A DNA stretch of 64,000 bases from the NCBI GenBank assembly GCA_016125275.1, contig WGMB01000002.1:718780-782779 (forward strand). The letters are read 5' to 3'. Source of the DNA: Acidobacteriota bacterium. GTDB taxonomy: Bacteria > Acidobacteriota > Terriglobia > Bryobacterales > UBA6623. A program made the translations under genes and the position numbers. Under the pieces are notes generated by a model. It saw only the letters and a list, made by a program, of their open reading frames with translations. It did no database searches and was not told where the DNA came from. Positions 37,809 to 45,922 of the stretch are shown one piece after another (positions within the stretch are counted from its first letter, which is position 1; the number at the start of each line of letters is the position of its first letter).

Positions 37809-39725
37809 ATGCGATTTTTCTTATTCTGGCTGGCCGCCTCAGCCGCTTCTTTGCCCGCGCAGACGCTGATCCAGACCGACAAGGAGCTGATCGACTTCTT
37901 TCGGCTCAAGTCGGCGCCGGGCGTCTATCAGCTCTCGGCCCGCACTTTCAGCAAGCCCGGCACGGCCACTTTTGGGGCCGACGGCGGCAATCTCAGCGGC
38001 ACGGCCGAAGAGCCGATCGTGATTCGCGGCGCGGGAGTGGGCGTGACGATCATCGAGTGCCCGCAAGTCTGCTACTTCGCGGCCAACGAGAACGTGGTTT
38101 TCGAGGACCTCACCATCCACGGGGCGATCAATAGCGATCACCTCCGGAACTGGACGTTTCGCCGGGTGGCCTTCACGGACGTCGCGACGCCTGGCGGGCC
38201 GAAGCCGACCTTCGGCGGCCAGGGCGGAGCGATCGTCTTCAAGACCGCCGGCGGAGGCAGCGGAGGCGGCCCCCTCCGGTTCGAGGACTGCCTCTTCTCG
38301 CCCGCCGACCTGCCCAACCGCGACACGACTCTCGACTTCGTGGGCGTGCAGGGCGTGGCGATCGTGGATTCGGTGTTCGAGCGCTGCAACCGGGCCTGCT
38401 TGCAGGCCAAGGGCGGGTCGGGGGTCGAGATCCCCTATACCTTCGAGAACAACTTGATTCTCGATGGAGGCGAGCGCGGCGTCTTCGTCGGCGGCGCCAC
38501 CGACCGAGGCTTGTTCGCACCGCCGATCGAGACGGCCCAGCACGAGTTCGGCGGAGCGACCATTCGGAACAACGTGATCATCGGGGGCAAGGCCTGCTTC
38601 GCGGCTTCGACCTTCGGCGGGCCGATCCTGTTCGAGAACAACCTCTGCTACGGGCAGTCTCTGTTCCTGTGGCGCATGCTGCTCGAGAGCGGTGAGGCGG
38701 AGATCGCGCGCAGCGGCAACATCACCTTCCGCCGCAACATCTTCGCCGCTTTTACCGGCGAGAACGAGTTCGCCTTCAACTATTCGGTGGCCGCCAGCGA
38801 CCGCGGCCACTTCGATTGGCCCTCGATCCGCTTCGAGAACAACGCCTTCGAAAGAGACCCGCAAGCCGGCTCATACTGGCCGGCGGTCACGATCGCCGAT
38901 GACAACCACTTCGGCATGGACCTCGGCATGGTGCTCGAGGACGGAGTTCCGCATGCGACCGCTCCGCTGATCCTGGACTCCGGCATCGGGCCGAGCGGCT
39001 ACTTCGGCAAGCCGAAGCTGGCGGCCGGCGGCGTGCTCAACGCGGCGTCGTTCCGCGGCGGAGTGTTGGCCCCGGACCAGATCATCTCGATCTTCGGCGC
39101 GGGCTTCGCGAATCAAGTGTTCGCAGCCACGACCACGCCCCTGCCGCTGGAGTTGGGCGGCGTGAAGGCGGTTTTGCTGGACGCCTTCGGCTTCAGCCTC
39201 CAACTGCCGCTGCTGGCCGTGGCGCCGGGGCAGATCAACGCCGTGATCCCGACCGGCGCCGCTGCGGGCAAGGGCTTGCTGCAAGTGCTCGTGCCCGGCG
39301 AAGACGCGGTTGCGGCGGAGGTCGAGCTGGCGACCATCGCCCCTGGGTTGTTTGCCGCCAACGCCGGCGGACAGGGCGTCGCCGCGGCGGCCGCCGTGCG
39401 GATCGGCGCCGACGGCAGCGAGTCGTCCGTCGGCGTGTTTCAGGGGGCGGGGCCGGTGGTCGGTGCGCCGATCGATTTGGGGCCGGGAGGCGAGCAGGTG
39501 GTGCTGCTGCTGTTCGGCACCGGCCTTCGCCGGGCTCACGTGGTGGAAGCCACTATCGGCGGGGTAGCAGCAACCGTAGCCGGGTTCGCCGCGCAGCCGG
39601 AGTTCGTCGGGCTGGACCAGATCAATGTGATCCTGCCCCGGGAACTGGCCGGCCGCGGCGAAGTCGACGTCGCTGTCACGGTCGACGGCGAACCGCTCAA
39701 CGTCGTCACGATCACGATTCTGTGA
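37809..39725 (+). CDS. Secreted parallel beta-helix protein with Solibacter C-terminal domain
   Basis: 638 aa. Signal peptide MRFFLFWLAASAASLPAQ. Residues about 20-390 show the repeating hydrophobic strand pattern of right-handed parallel beta-helices (PIVIRGAGVGVTIIE, NNLILDGGERGVFVGG, NVIIGGKACFAAS, NNLCYG), as in polysaccharide lyases. From about 400 on is a Solibacter-type domain (GGVLNAASFRGGVLAPDQ, VVLLLFGTGLRR, FVGLDQINVILP). Likely a surface carbohydrate-active or adhesin protein. The ATG at 37809 is preferred to upstream frames because of the signal peptide. It overlaps the convergent glycosyltransferase gene by 14 bases. Confidence 0.8.
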   Translation: MRFFLFWLAASAASLPAQTLIQTDKELIDFFRLKSAPGVYQLSARTFSKPGTATFGADGGNLSGTAEEPIVIRGAGVGVTIIECPQVCYFAANENVVFEDLTIHGAINSDHLRNWTFRRVAFTDVATPGGPKPTFGGQGGAIVFKTAGGGSGGGPLRFEDCLFSPADLPNRDTTLDFVGVQGVAIVDSVFERCNRACLQAKGGSGVEIPYTFENNLILDGGERGVFVGGATDRGLFAPPIETAQHEFGGATIRNNVIIGGKACFAASTFGGPILFENNLCYGQSLFLWRMLLESGEAEIARSGNITFRRNIFAAFTGENEFAFNYSVAASDRGHFDWPSIRFENNAFERDPQAGSYWPAVTIADDNHFGMDLGMVLEDGVPHATAPLILDSGIGPSGYFGKPKLAAGGVLNAASFRGGVLAPDQIISIFGAGFANQVFAATTTPLPLELGGVKAVLLDAFGFSLQLPLLAVAPGQINAVIPTGAAAGKGLLQVLVPGEDAVAAEVELATIAPGLFAANAGGQGVAAAAAVRIGADGSESSVGVFQGAGPVVGAPIDLGPGGEQVVLLLFGTGLRRAHVVEATIGGVAATVAGFAAQPEFVGLDQINVILPRELAGRGEVDVAVTVDGEPLNVVTITIL

Positions 39726-42285
39726 CTTCGGACGGAGCGGCCGGGGCCAGTTCCTCGAGCAGGGCTCGGTAGCCAGCCCGGGCGTTCTCCAGCGCATAAT
39801 GCTCGCGAACGCGGGCGCGCCCGGCTTCTCCCATTTGGCGGCGGCGCTCGGGATCGGCCAGCAACTCCAAAATGGCGTTCGCCAGCCGGGCCTGCTCGTC
39901 CTGACCGCCTTCGACCACGATGCCGCACTCTTCGGTGACGGCCTCGCTCACAGCGCCGACGTCCACCGAGACGACGGGCACCCCCATCGCCAGGGCCTCC
40001 AGGGCAACCAGGGGGACGCCCTCGGCGGCCGAGGTGATCACGAGCAGGTCCGCCATCGCCAGAATTTGCGCCGGCTCGTCCACATGGCCGTACAGACGGA
40101 AACCGATGGGCCCCTCGGCGACGCCCGGATGGTCTTCACGATCCATGCGCAACGCCGTGATGCGGCTGGCCAGCGGCTCCTCCTCCGGCCCCGTGCCGGC
40201 GATGAGAAACTCCACTCGGCGTCCGGGTTCGGTGCGGCGGATCTCCCGAGCGATCTCGGGCAGCAGTTGCGGGCGCTTGACGGCGTCGAGGCGGCCGATG
40301 AACGCTACCGCGCCCACGCTGCGAGGCAGCCCCTCGTCCTGCCGCAGTAGGGCCCGGTTGTACTTGCGCGGGTCAAAGCGGCGCAGGTCCACGCCGTTGG
40401 GGACGTATCGCACCGCCTCCTCGGCAATGTCGAGCCGCAGCAGCTTGTCGCGGCCGGCCTCGGAGACGACCAGCCGGCGGTCGATGGCCGAGGCGACGTC
40501 GAGCGTAGCGTCCAGGAAGTCCCACTCGTCGTCGACGGCGTGCAGCAGGTCCGCGATGCGGATCTCCGGTCGCTTCTGCTCGATCGCGGGCAGGACGCCA
40601 TAGGCGGCCATCGAGTTTTGGACGATCAGGGCGTCGAGCTCCCAGTTGAGGGCCATCGAGTAGAGGGCCTGCGGGACCTGCTCGATCGGCAGCAGCTTCT
40701 CGAGGTCGTAGATCTGGTCTGCCACGCCGCGCCACTCCGGCAGCAGGCGCCGCTCGTGGGACTGTGTGGCGAGCAGCAGGACCTCCCAGCGGGAGCGGTC
40801 GATCTGGCGGGCGAGCTCGAGCAGCACGGTCTCGGCCCCGCCCACGCCGAGGTGCGGCGTGACCAGCGCCAAACGGGGCTTGGTCTTGCGAGGCGGGATG
40901 TAGTCGAGGCGTTCGATCAGGTGACCGTCGATGAGAGCTGCGCGCGGCTGGAAGCGCAGGTAGAAGCTCAGGTCGAACACCGTGCGCCCGAACCAAGCGT
41001 TGACGCGTTCCTTGAGGCGCAGTGGGATCAGGCGCAGCAGCAGGGCAAGCGGGCGGCGGCGCCAGGCGTTCCACGACAGCAGCTCCGCGTTGGCCAAGTG
41101 GCGGTGCAGCCGCGGCCAAAAACCCTGCGGCGCGGCGCCGGCTGGAGCCGGAGGGCGCTCCACCGACGAGTCAGCCGAGGCGAGGACCACTGTGCCCGGA
41201 GCTTCCAGACGGCAACGCCAGGGCAGCCGCCGGACTTCCCCGCCCTGCTTCGGCTCGGGCCACTCCAGCGCCCGCCGGGCTACGCCGAGCGGCCCGGCGA
41301 AGCTGCGCAGCGACGGCGGGGGGGCGTCGCCGGTGTCTTTCCAGGTCACCCAATCGGCCTGGCGCAGTCCCCAGAAACACTCCTCCAGCGCTTGAGGGTG
41401 CAAGCGTCCGCCGGCGGCCACCCACAGGAAGGCCGACGCCGGGGAACGATCCAGAATCGTCGCCTCGTCGTCGACCTGCAGGACTTGATAGTCCTGCAAA
41501 GTCTGGTTCGACAGGTCCGGCGGCGGACCGGAGCTGACCACGCAGACCGACGGCGCCCAGGCGCGCTTCACGCGCAGGCGGCCCTCGGGCGAGAGCAGCT
41601 CCGGGTTGGTCTCTTCCATGTGCGCCCAGTTGGAAGCGTGCCGGTCCAGCCCGGTGTAGTGCAGACCCCGGCCGTGGGTGCGGTAGCGGAACAGCGGCTG
41701 CGGGATGTACAGCCCATAGTGGCCGCCCCGCGCCAGTCGCAGGTAGAACGACCAGTCTTCATAGCCCCAGCGGTGCCACTCGTCGTAGCCGCCGACCTGT
41801 TCCCACACCGCCTTGGGCACGAAGCAGCAACAGGCCAAGAAATTCTCGTTGAGCAACCGGTAGAGGTTGTACTCGCCGGGCTGCTGCAGGTAGTTGAAAT
41901 CGCCGAAGACGTGGTAGTCGAAGTAGGCGAAGCCGCAGTCCGGCCGTTGGGAGAGCTGCTCGTAGCAGACGGCCATCATCGAAGGCTCGAGCAGGTCGTC
42001 GGCGTCAAGGGGAACTACGTACCGCCCACGCGCTTCGCGAAAGCCGGTGTTGCGGGCGCCGGCCAGGCCGCGGTTCTCCTGATGGACCACGCGGATGCGG
42101 GCGTCGCCGCGCTGCTCGATGGAAGCCAGCAGGGCCTGCGCTTCCGGCCGGTCGCTGCCGTCGTCCACGACGATCAGCTCCCAGTGCGGCCAGCTCTGCC
42201 GCTCGACGCTCGCCACGGCTTCGAGCAGGAAGCTCTCGGGGTTGTAGGCCGGGATGACGGCCGAAATCAAAGGGAGATCGGACAT
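39712..42285 (-). CDS. Two-domain glycosyltransferase (GT2 + GT4)
   Basis: 857-aa cytoplasmic or membrane-associated enzyme. The N-terminal ~240 residues are a GT2 (GT-A) domain: ISAVIPAYNPESFL, LIVVDDGSD, VPLDADDLLEP. After a middle region, the C-terminal ~390 residues are a GT4 (GT-B) domain: VTPHLGVGGAETVLLEL, YVPNGVDLRRF, AFIGRLDAVKRP and EGVPLVALE with the E-x7-E pair. It may add two sugars in succession to an exopolysaccharide or glycan. The frame is open to 42426, but family sequence begins at the ATG at 42285. Confidence 0.9.
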   Translation of the reverse strand: MSDLPLISAVIPAYNPESFLLEAVASVERQSWPHWELIVVDDGSDRPEAQALLASIEQRGDARIRVVHQENRGLAGARNTGFREARGRYVVPLDADDLLEPSMMAVCYEQLSQRPDCGFAYFDYHVFGDFNYLQQPGEYNLYRLLNENFLACCCFVPKAVWEQVGGYDEWHRWGYEDWSFYLRLARGGHYGLYIPQPLFRYRTHGRGLHYTGLDRHASNWAHMEETNPELLSPEGRLRVKRAWAPSVCVVSSGPPPDLSNQTLQDYQVLQVDDEATILDRSPASAFLWVAAGGRLHPQALEECFWGLRQADWVTWKDTGDAPPPSLRSFAGPLGVARRALEWPEPKQGGEVRRLPWRCRLEAPGTVVLASADSSVERPPAPAGAAPQGFWPRLHRHLANAELLSWNAWRRRPLALLLRLIPLRLKERVNAWFGRTVFDLSFYLRFQPRAALIDGHLIERLDYIPPRKTKPRLALVTPHLGVGGAETVLLELARQIDRSRWEVLLLATQSHERRLLPEWRGVADQIYDLEKLLPIEQVPQALYSMALNWELDALIVQNSMAAYGVLPAIEQKRPEIRIADLLHAVDDEWDFLDATLDVASAIDRRLVVSEAGRDKLLRLDIAEEAVRYVPNGVDLRRFDPRKYNRALLRQDEGLPRSVGAVAFIGRLDAVKRPQLLPEIAREIRRTEPGRRVEFLIAGTGPEEEPLASRITALRMDREDHPGVAEGPIGFRLYGHVDEPAQILAMADLLVITSAAEGVPLVALEALAMGVPVVSVDVGAVSEAVTEECGIVVEGGQDEQARLANAILELLADPERRRQMGEAGRARVREHYALENARAGYRALLEELAPAAPSEVTES

Positions 42286-42313
42286 CTCCTGCTTGGCTCG
42301 CCAGTATCGCCGC

Positions 42314-43093
42314 TCAGACGATCGACCGCAACAAGCCGCCTTCGACCTTGATGGCGGCGCCGTTGGTGGCCGACGAAAGAGGACTGGCGAGGTAGGCCAC
42401 GGTGGTGGCGACCTCGCGCGCTTCAATGAGCCGCTGGAGCAGGGAGGCGGGGCGATGTTTGGCGAAGAACTCGCTCTCTACCTCGGCGTCGGTCGCGTCG
42501 GGGTTCGTCGACATGCTGCGCAGGAAGTCGACGATGCCTTCCGAACGCGTCGGGCCGGGCAGCACGGAGTTCACGGTGACGCCGGTCCCCTTGGTCGTCT
42601 CCGCCAAGCCGCGGCTGACGGCGAGCTGGGCGGACTTGGTCATGCCGTAGTGAATCATTTCCGGCGGCGTCTGCACGCCCGACTCGCTGCTGATGAACAG
42701 GATGCGGCCCCAGTTGCGGTCGAGCATGCCGGGCAGATAGGCCCGGGACAGCCGGACGCCGCTCATCACGTTGACCTCGAAGATGCGCAGCCAGTCGGCG
42801 TCGGCGATGTCGGAGAACGGCTTGGCCTCGTAGACGCCGAGATTGTTGACCAGAACGTCCACCGAAGGCAGTTGCTCGAGCACGGCGGCGGCGCCGGAGG
42901 CCTGGCCGAGGTCGGCCACCAAGCCGTTGACGGGCCCCTCGATCTCGGCCAGGGCCGCGTCGACCTTCGCCTGAGTGCGACCGACGATCGTCACGGCCGC
43001 CCCTTCTGCGGCGAGCGTCTGGGCGATGGCGAGCCCGATGCCGGCCGTCGAACCGGTGACCAAGGCGGAGATTCCTTCGAGTTGAAGATTCAT
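42314..43093 (-). CDS. Short-chain dehydrogenase/reductase
   Basis: 259-aa classical SDR. Cofactor motif TGSTAGIG near residue 14, NNLG, a catalytic Ser in ILFISSESG, and YGMTK for Tyr/Lys. GRTQAKVD after the second strand suggests NADPH preference. The substrate is unknown. The open frame extends to 43429, but the SDR N-terminus starts at the ATG at 43093. It lies 28 bases upstream of the glycosyltransferase gene and diverges from sialate O-acetylesterase. Confidence 0.92.
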   Translation of the reverse strand: MNLQLEGISALVTGSTAGIGLAIAQTLAAEGAAVTIVGRTQAKVDAALAEIEGPVNGLVADLGQASGAAAVLEQLPSVDVLVNNLGVYEAKPFSDIADADWLRIFEVNVMSGVRLSRAYLPGMLDRNWGRILFISSESGVQTPPEMIHYGMTKSAQLAVSRGLAETTKGTGVTVNSVLPGPTRSEGIVDFLRSMSTNPDATDAEVESEFFAKHRPASLLQRLIEAREVATTVAYLASPLSSATNGAAIKVEGGLLRSIV

Positions 43094-43171
43094 TGCGGCG
43101 GCTCCGCTCTCAGGGTAGCGACTTTCCCGGCCGGGTCCGCAGCGCTGTCGCCGGAGAATCGGTTGTGGGAC

Positions 43172-43177
43172 AATACT
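43172..43177 (+). promoter_or_regulatory. -10-like AATACT before the sialate O-acetylesterase gene
   Basis: AATACT ends 7 bases before the ATG at 43185, which would again place the transcription start at the start codon. Confidence 0.3.
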
Positions 43178-43184
43178 GCCCGCC

Positions 43185-44660
43185 ATGCGACGCCTCGGAT
43201 TCTTGCTCCTGCTCCTCCCCGCCCTGGCGGCGGCCGACGTTCGGCTGCCGTCGTTGATCGGCGACCACATGCTGGTGCAGCGCGACCAGCCGATCCGGCT
43301 GTGGGGCTGGGCCGAGCCGGGCGAGCAGGTTTCGGCCGCTATGGCGGGCCATTCGAGCCAAGCCGTCACCGGCCCGGACGGCCGCTGGCGCGTGGACCTG
43401 ATGCCGCTGCCTGCCGGCGGTCCGCACAAGCTGGAGATTCAGGGCAAGAACAAGATCACTGTGGACGACGTCCTGGTGGGCGAGGTCTGGGTCGGTTCGG
43501 GCCAGTCGAACATGGGCTTCCAGGTGCGTAACGCCATCCACGCCGACAAGGAGATCGCCTCCGCCACCGACGGCCAGATCCGGCTCTTCCAGGTGAAATT
43601 GGAAACGGCCTTCACGCCGAAGGACGACGTGACCGGCGAGTGGATGGTGTGCAGCCCGAAGACGATTCCGACCTTCACCGCGGTCGGTTACTTCTTCGCC
43701 CGGCACCTGCGGCAGAAGCTGAACATCCCCGTGGGCGTGATCCAGTCGGCCTGGGGCGGCACTCCGGCTGAAGCCTGGACGCCTCGCGAGACGCTGGACA
43801 ACGACGACGAGCTGCACGCCTTCCTGGAGCGGTGGAACCGCCAGATGGAAGCCTATCCGCGGACCAAGGTGCGCTTCGACGGCCAGTTGGCGAAGTGGGA
43901 GGCCTCCAAGCAAGGCCCTCGGCCGAGAGAGCCCGCGGGCCCCGGCCATCAGCACCAGCCGACCGTCCTGTACAACGCCATGATCGCGCCGCTGACGCCG
44001 TACGCCATCGGCGGGGCCATTTGGTACCAGGGCGAGAACAACGCCAGCCGCGGCCAGGGATACGAGTACGAGCATCTGATGCGCTCCATGATCGAGGCTT
44101 GGCGCCAGAAGTGGGGCGTCGGCGATTTTCCGTTCCTGTTCGTGCAGTTGGCCAACTACGCCCGCGTGAGCGACACGGCCCAGTGGCCGGAGCTGCGCGA
44201 GGCCCAGACCCATACGTTGCGCACGGTAAACACGGGCATGGCGGTGACGATCGACATCGGCGAATCCCAGGACATCCACCCCAAGAACAAGCAGGACGTC
44301 GGGCTGCGCCTGGGCTTGGCGGCGCGGGCGATCGCCTACGGCGAGCACGATCTGGTGTACTCGGGGCCAATCTACCGGGAGACTTCGGTGGAACCGGGCA
44401 AGCTGCGGCTGTGGTTCGACCACGTTGGGAGCGGCCTGATGGCCAAGGGACCGCTGGAAGGCTTTCAGGTGGCCGGCGGCGACGGACGCTTCCACGCCGC
44501 CGAGGCGAAGATCGACGGCGAGAACATCGTGGTTTGGAGCGAGCACGTGAAAACGCCCGTCGCCGCGCGCTACGCCTGGGCCGACGATCCCAAGGCGCCG
44601 CTGTACAACAAGGAAGGATTGCCGGCCTCGCCGTTTCGCACCGATGATTGGCGCGATTGA
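43185..44660 (+). CDS. Sialate O-acetylesterase
   Basis: 491-aa secreted esterase (signal MRRLGFLLLLLPALAAA). Family motifs: RLPSLIGDHMLVQRDQPI at the start of the mature protein, the nucleophile block VGSGQSNMGF and GGAIWYQGENN. It should remove 9-O-acetyl groups from sialic acid or acetylated plant glycans. Together with the GDSL esterase and BNR sialidase-like protein 8-10 kb upstream, it suggests use of acetylated sugars from host or plant glycans. Confidence 0.93.
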   Translation: MRRLGFLLLLLPALAAADVRLPSLIGDHMLVQRDQPIRLWGWAEPGEQVSAAMAGHSSQAVTGPDGRWRVDLMPLPAGGPHKLEIQGKNKITVDDVLVGEVWVGSGQSNMGFQVRNAIHADKEIASATDGQIRLFQVKLETAFTPKDDVTGEWMVCSPKTIPTFTAVGYFFARHLRQKLNIPVGVIQSAWGGTPAEAWTPRETLDNDDELHAFLERWNRQMEAYPRTKVRFDGQLAKWEASKQGPRPREPAGPGHQHQPTVLYNAMIAPLTPYAIGGAIWYQGENNASRGQGYEYEHLMRSMIEAWRQKWGVGDFPFLFVQLANYARVSDTAQWPELREAQTHTLRTVNTGMAVTIDIGESQDIHPKNKQDVGLRLGLAARAIAYGEHDLVYSGPIYRETSVEPGKLRLWFDHVGSGLMAKGPLEGFQVAGGDGRFHAAEAKIDGENIVVWSEHVKTPVAARYAWADDPKAPLYNKEGLPASPFRTDDWRD

Positions 44661-44695
44661 TACCGCTATAGCGTCCCGGGCGGTGCTCGAAGGCT

Positions 44696-44701
44696 TATCC
44701 T
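44696..44701 (+). promoter_or_regulatory. -10-like TATCCT immediately before the TPR gene
   Basis: TATCCT ends 6 bases before the GTG at 44708, so transcription would begin at or next to the start codon (leaderless). Confidence 0.4.
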
Positions 44702-44707
44702 GATAGG

Positions 44708-45922
44708 GTGGCGACCGCGCCCTCCCGTTATATTTGCCTGATTTGCCGGAATCCCATTCCGGCAGCGGGCGCGGAATGCCCGCACTGCAAGTCGCGGTTG
44801 ACGGCCGTCGTCGGAGCCACGCCGCAGTTATTGGCGTTGGTTTTCGCGGTGATGATCGTCCTGGGCGTGGTCACCTTTTCCTACAATCAGCGCTTCAACC
44901 GAGAGCGCGATATGCGCGCCGAACAGCACTACCGGCAGGCGCGCACGCTGGCGGACTACGGGTACTACGAACAGGCCGTGGAGCACTACACCGAGGCTCT
45001 GCTGGTGGAGCGCAACCGCTTCGACTACCGCCTCGGGCTGGCCCTGGCGCTGTATTACTCCCAGCACTATCAGGAGGCCCAGAACCAGCTCATCGAGCTG
45101 CGGGAGCTGGACCCCACCGACGCGACGTCGAACCTGTTGCTGGCTCGCCTGGCGCGGCGCGACGGCCGCGTCGCCGAGGCCATCAGCTCCTACCGCACGG
45201 CCATTTACGGCCGGTGGCCGCAGAATCCGGAACAGAATCGGCTGGCGACGCGCTTCGAGCTGCTCGACCTGCTCGAACAGCATGGCACGCCGGGCCAAGT
45301 AGTGGGCGAGCTGCTGACCATCATGCAGGAGGAGCCGTCGAACACGGCGCTGGCGAAGCAAGTGGCCGGCATCTACCTGGAGTTCGACGCCGCCGAGGAG
45401 GCCGCCCGGGTCTACCGCGACCTGGAGGAGAAAGGCGTGGTGGACGCCGAGATCCTGGCGGGGCTGGGCAAGGCCAATTTCGAGCTCGGCAACTACGCCC
45501 AGGCCCACTCCTACCTAGAGCGCTCCTTGCGACTGAAGGATGACGAGGAAGTGAGCCGTTTGCACACGCTCAGCGACCAGATCCTGGCGCTCGACCCCAC
45601 CGCGCGCGGGCTCTCGCCCAGCCGGCGCTACGGGCGCAGCCATGAGCTGCTGGAGAGGGCCCTGGGCTACGTGGACTACTGCCTAAACCCGCAAGGCGAC
45701 GACTTCGTGGGCCCGCCGGCGCCGCTGCCGCAGGCGCTCTCCTCCACGGTGTCGATTGCCAAGCAACGCCTGGAAGAGAAGAAGCCCAAGGACTACTCGG
45801 ACGCGGCCGAGGCCAACATTCTGGTGGCCGAGAACCTGTGGCGCCTGCGCGACCAGGCATGCACCAACATCATCCGCGAGGACGAGCCGCTCTCCTATGT
45901 GATGAGGGTGCTGGCGCAATGA
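44708..45922 (+). CDS. Zinc-ribbon, membrane-anchored TPR protein
   Basis: 404 aa. The N-terminus carries CLIC and CPHC, a four-Cys zinc ribbon, then one membrane segment (LLALVFAVMIVLGVVTF). The rest is tetratricopeptide repeats (AEQHYRQARTLADYGYYEQA, VEHYTEALL, LELDP-like units), so it is a scaffold facing away from the ribbon. The stop overlaps the CLC channel start (ATGA), indicating coupled translation and perhaps a shared function. Confidence 0.8.
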   Translation: MATAPSRYICLICRNPIPAAGAECPHCKSRLTAVVGATPQLLALVFAVMIVLGVVTFSYNQRFNRERDMRAEQHYRQARTLADYGYYEQAVEHYTEALLVERNRFDYRLGLALALYYSQHYQEAQNQLIELRELDPTDATSNLLLARLARRDGRVAEAISSYRTAIYGRWPQNPEQNRLATRFELLDLLEQHGTPGQVVGELLTIMQEEPSNTALAKQVAGIYLEFDAAEEAARVYRDLEEKGVVDAEILAGLGKANFELGNYAQAHSYLERSLRLKDDEEVSRLHTLSDQILALDPTARGLSPSRRYGRSHELLERALGYVDYCLNPQGDDFVGPPAPLPQALSSTVSIAKQRLEEKKPKDYSDAAEANILVAENLWRLRDQACTNIIREDEPLSYVMRVLAQ

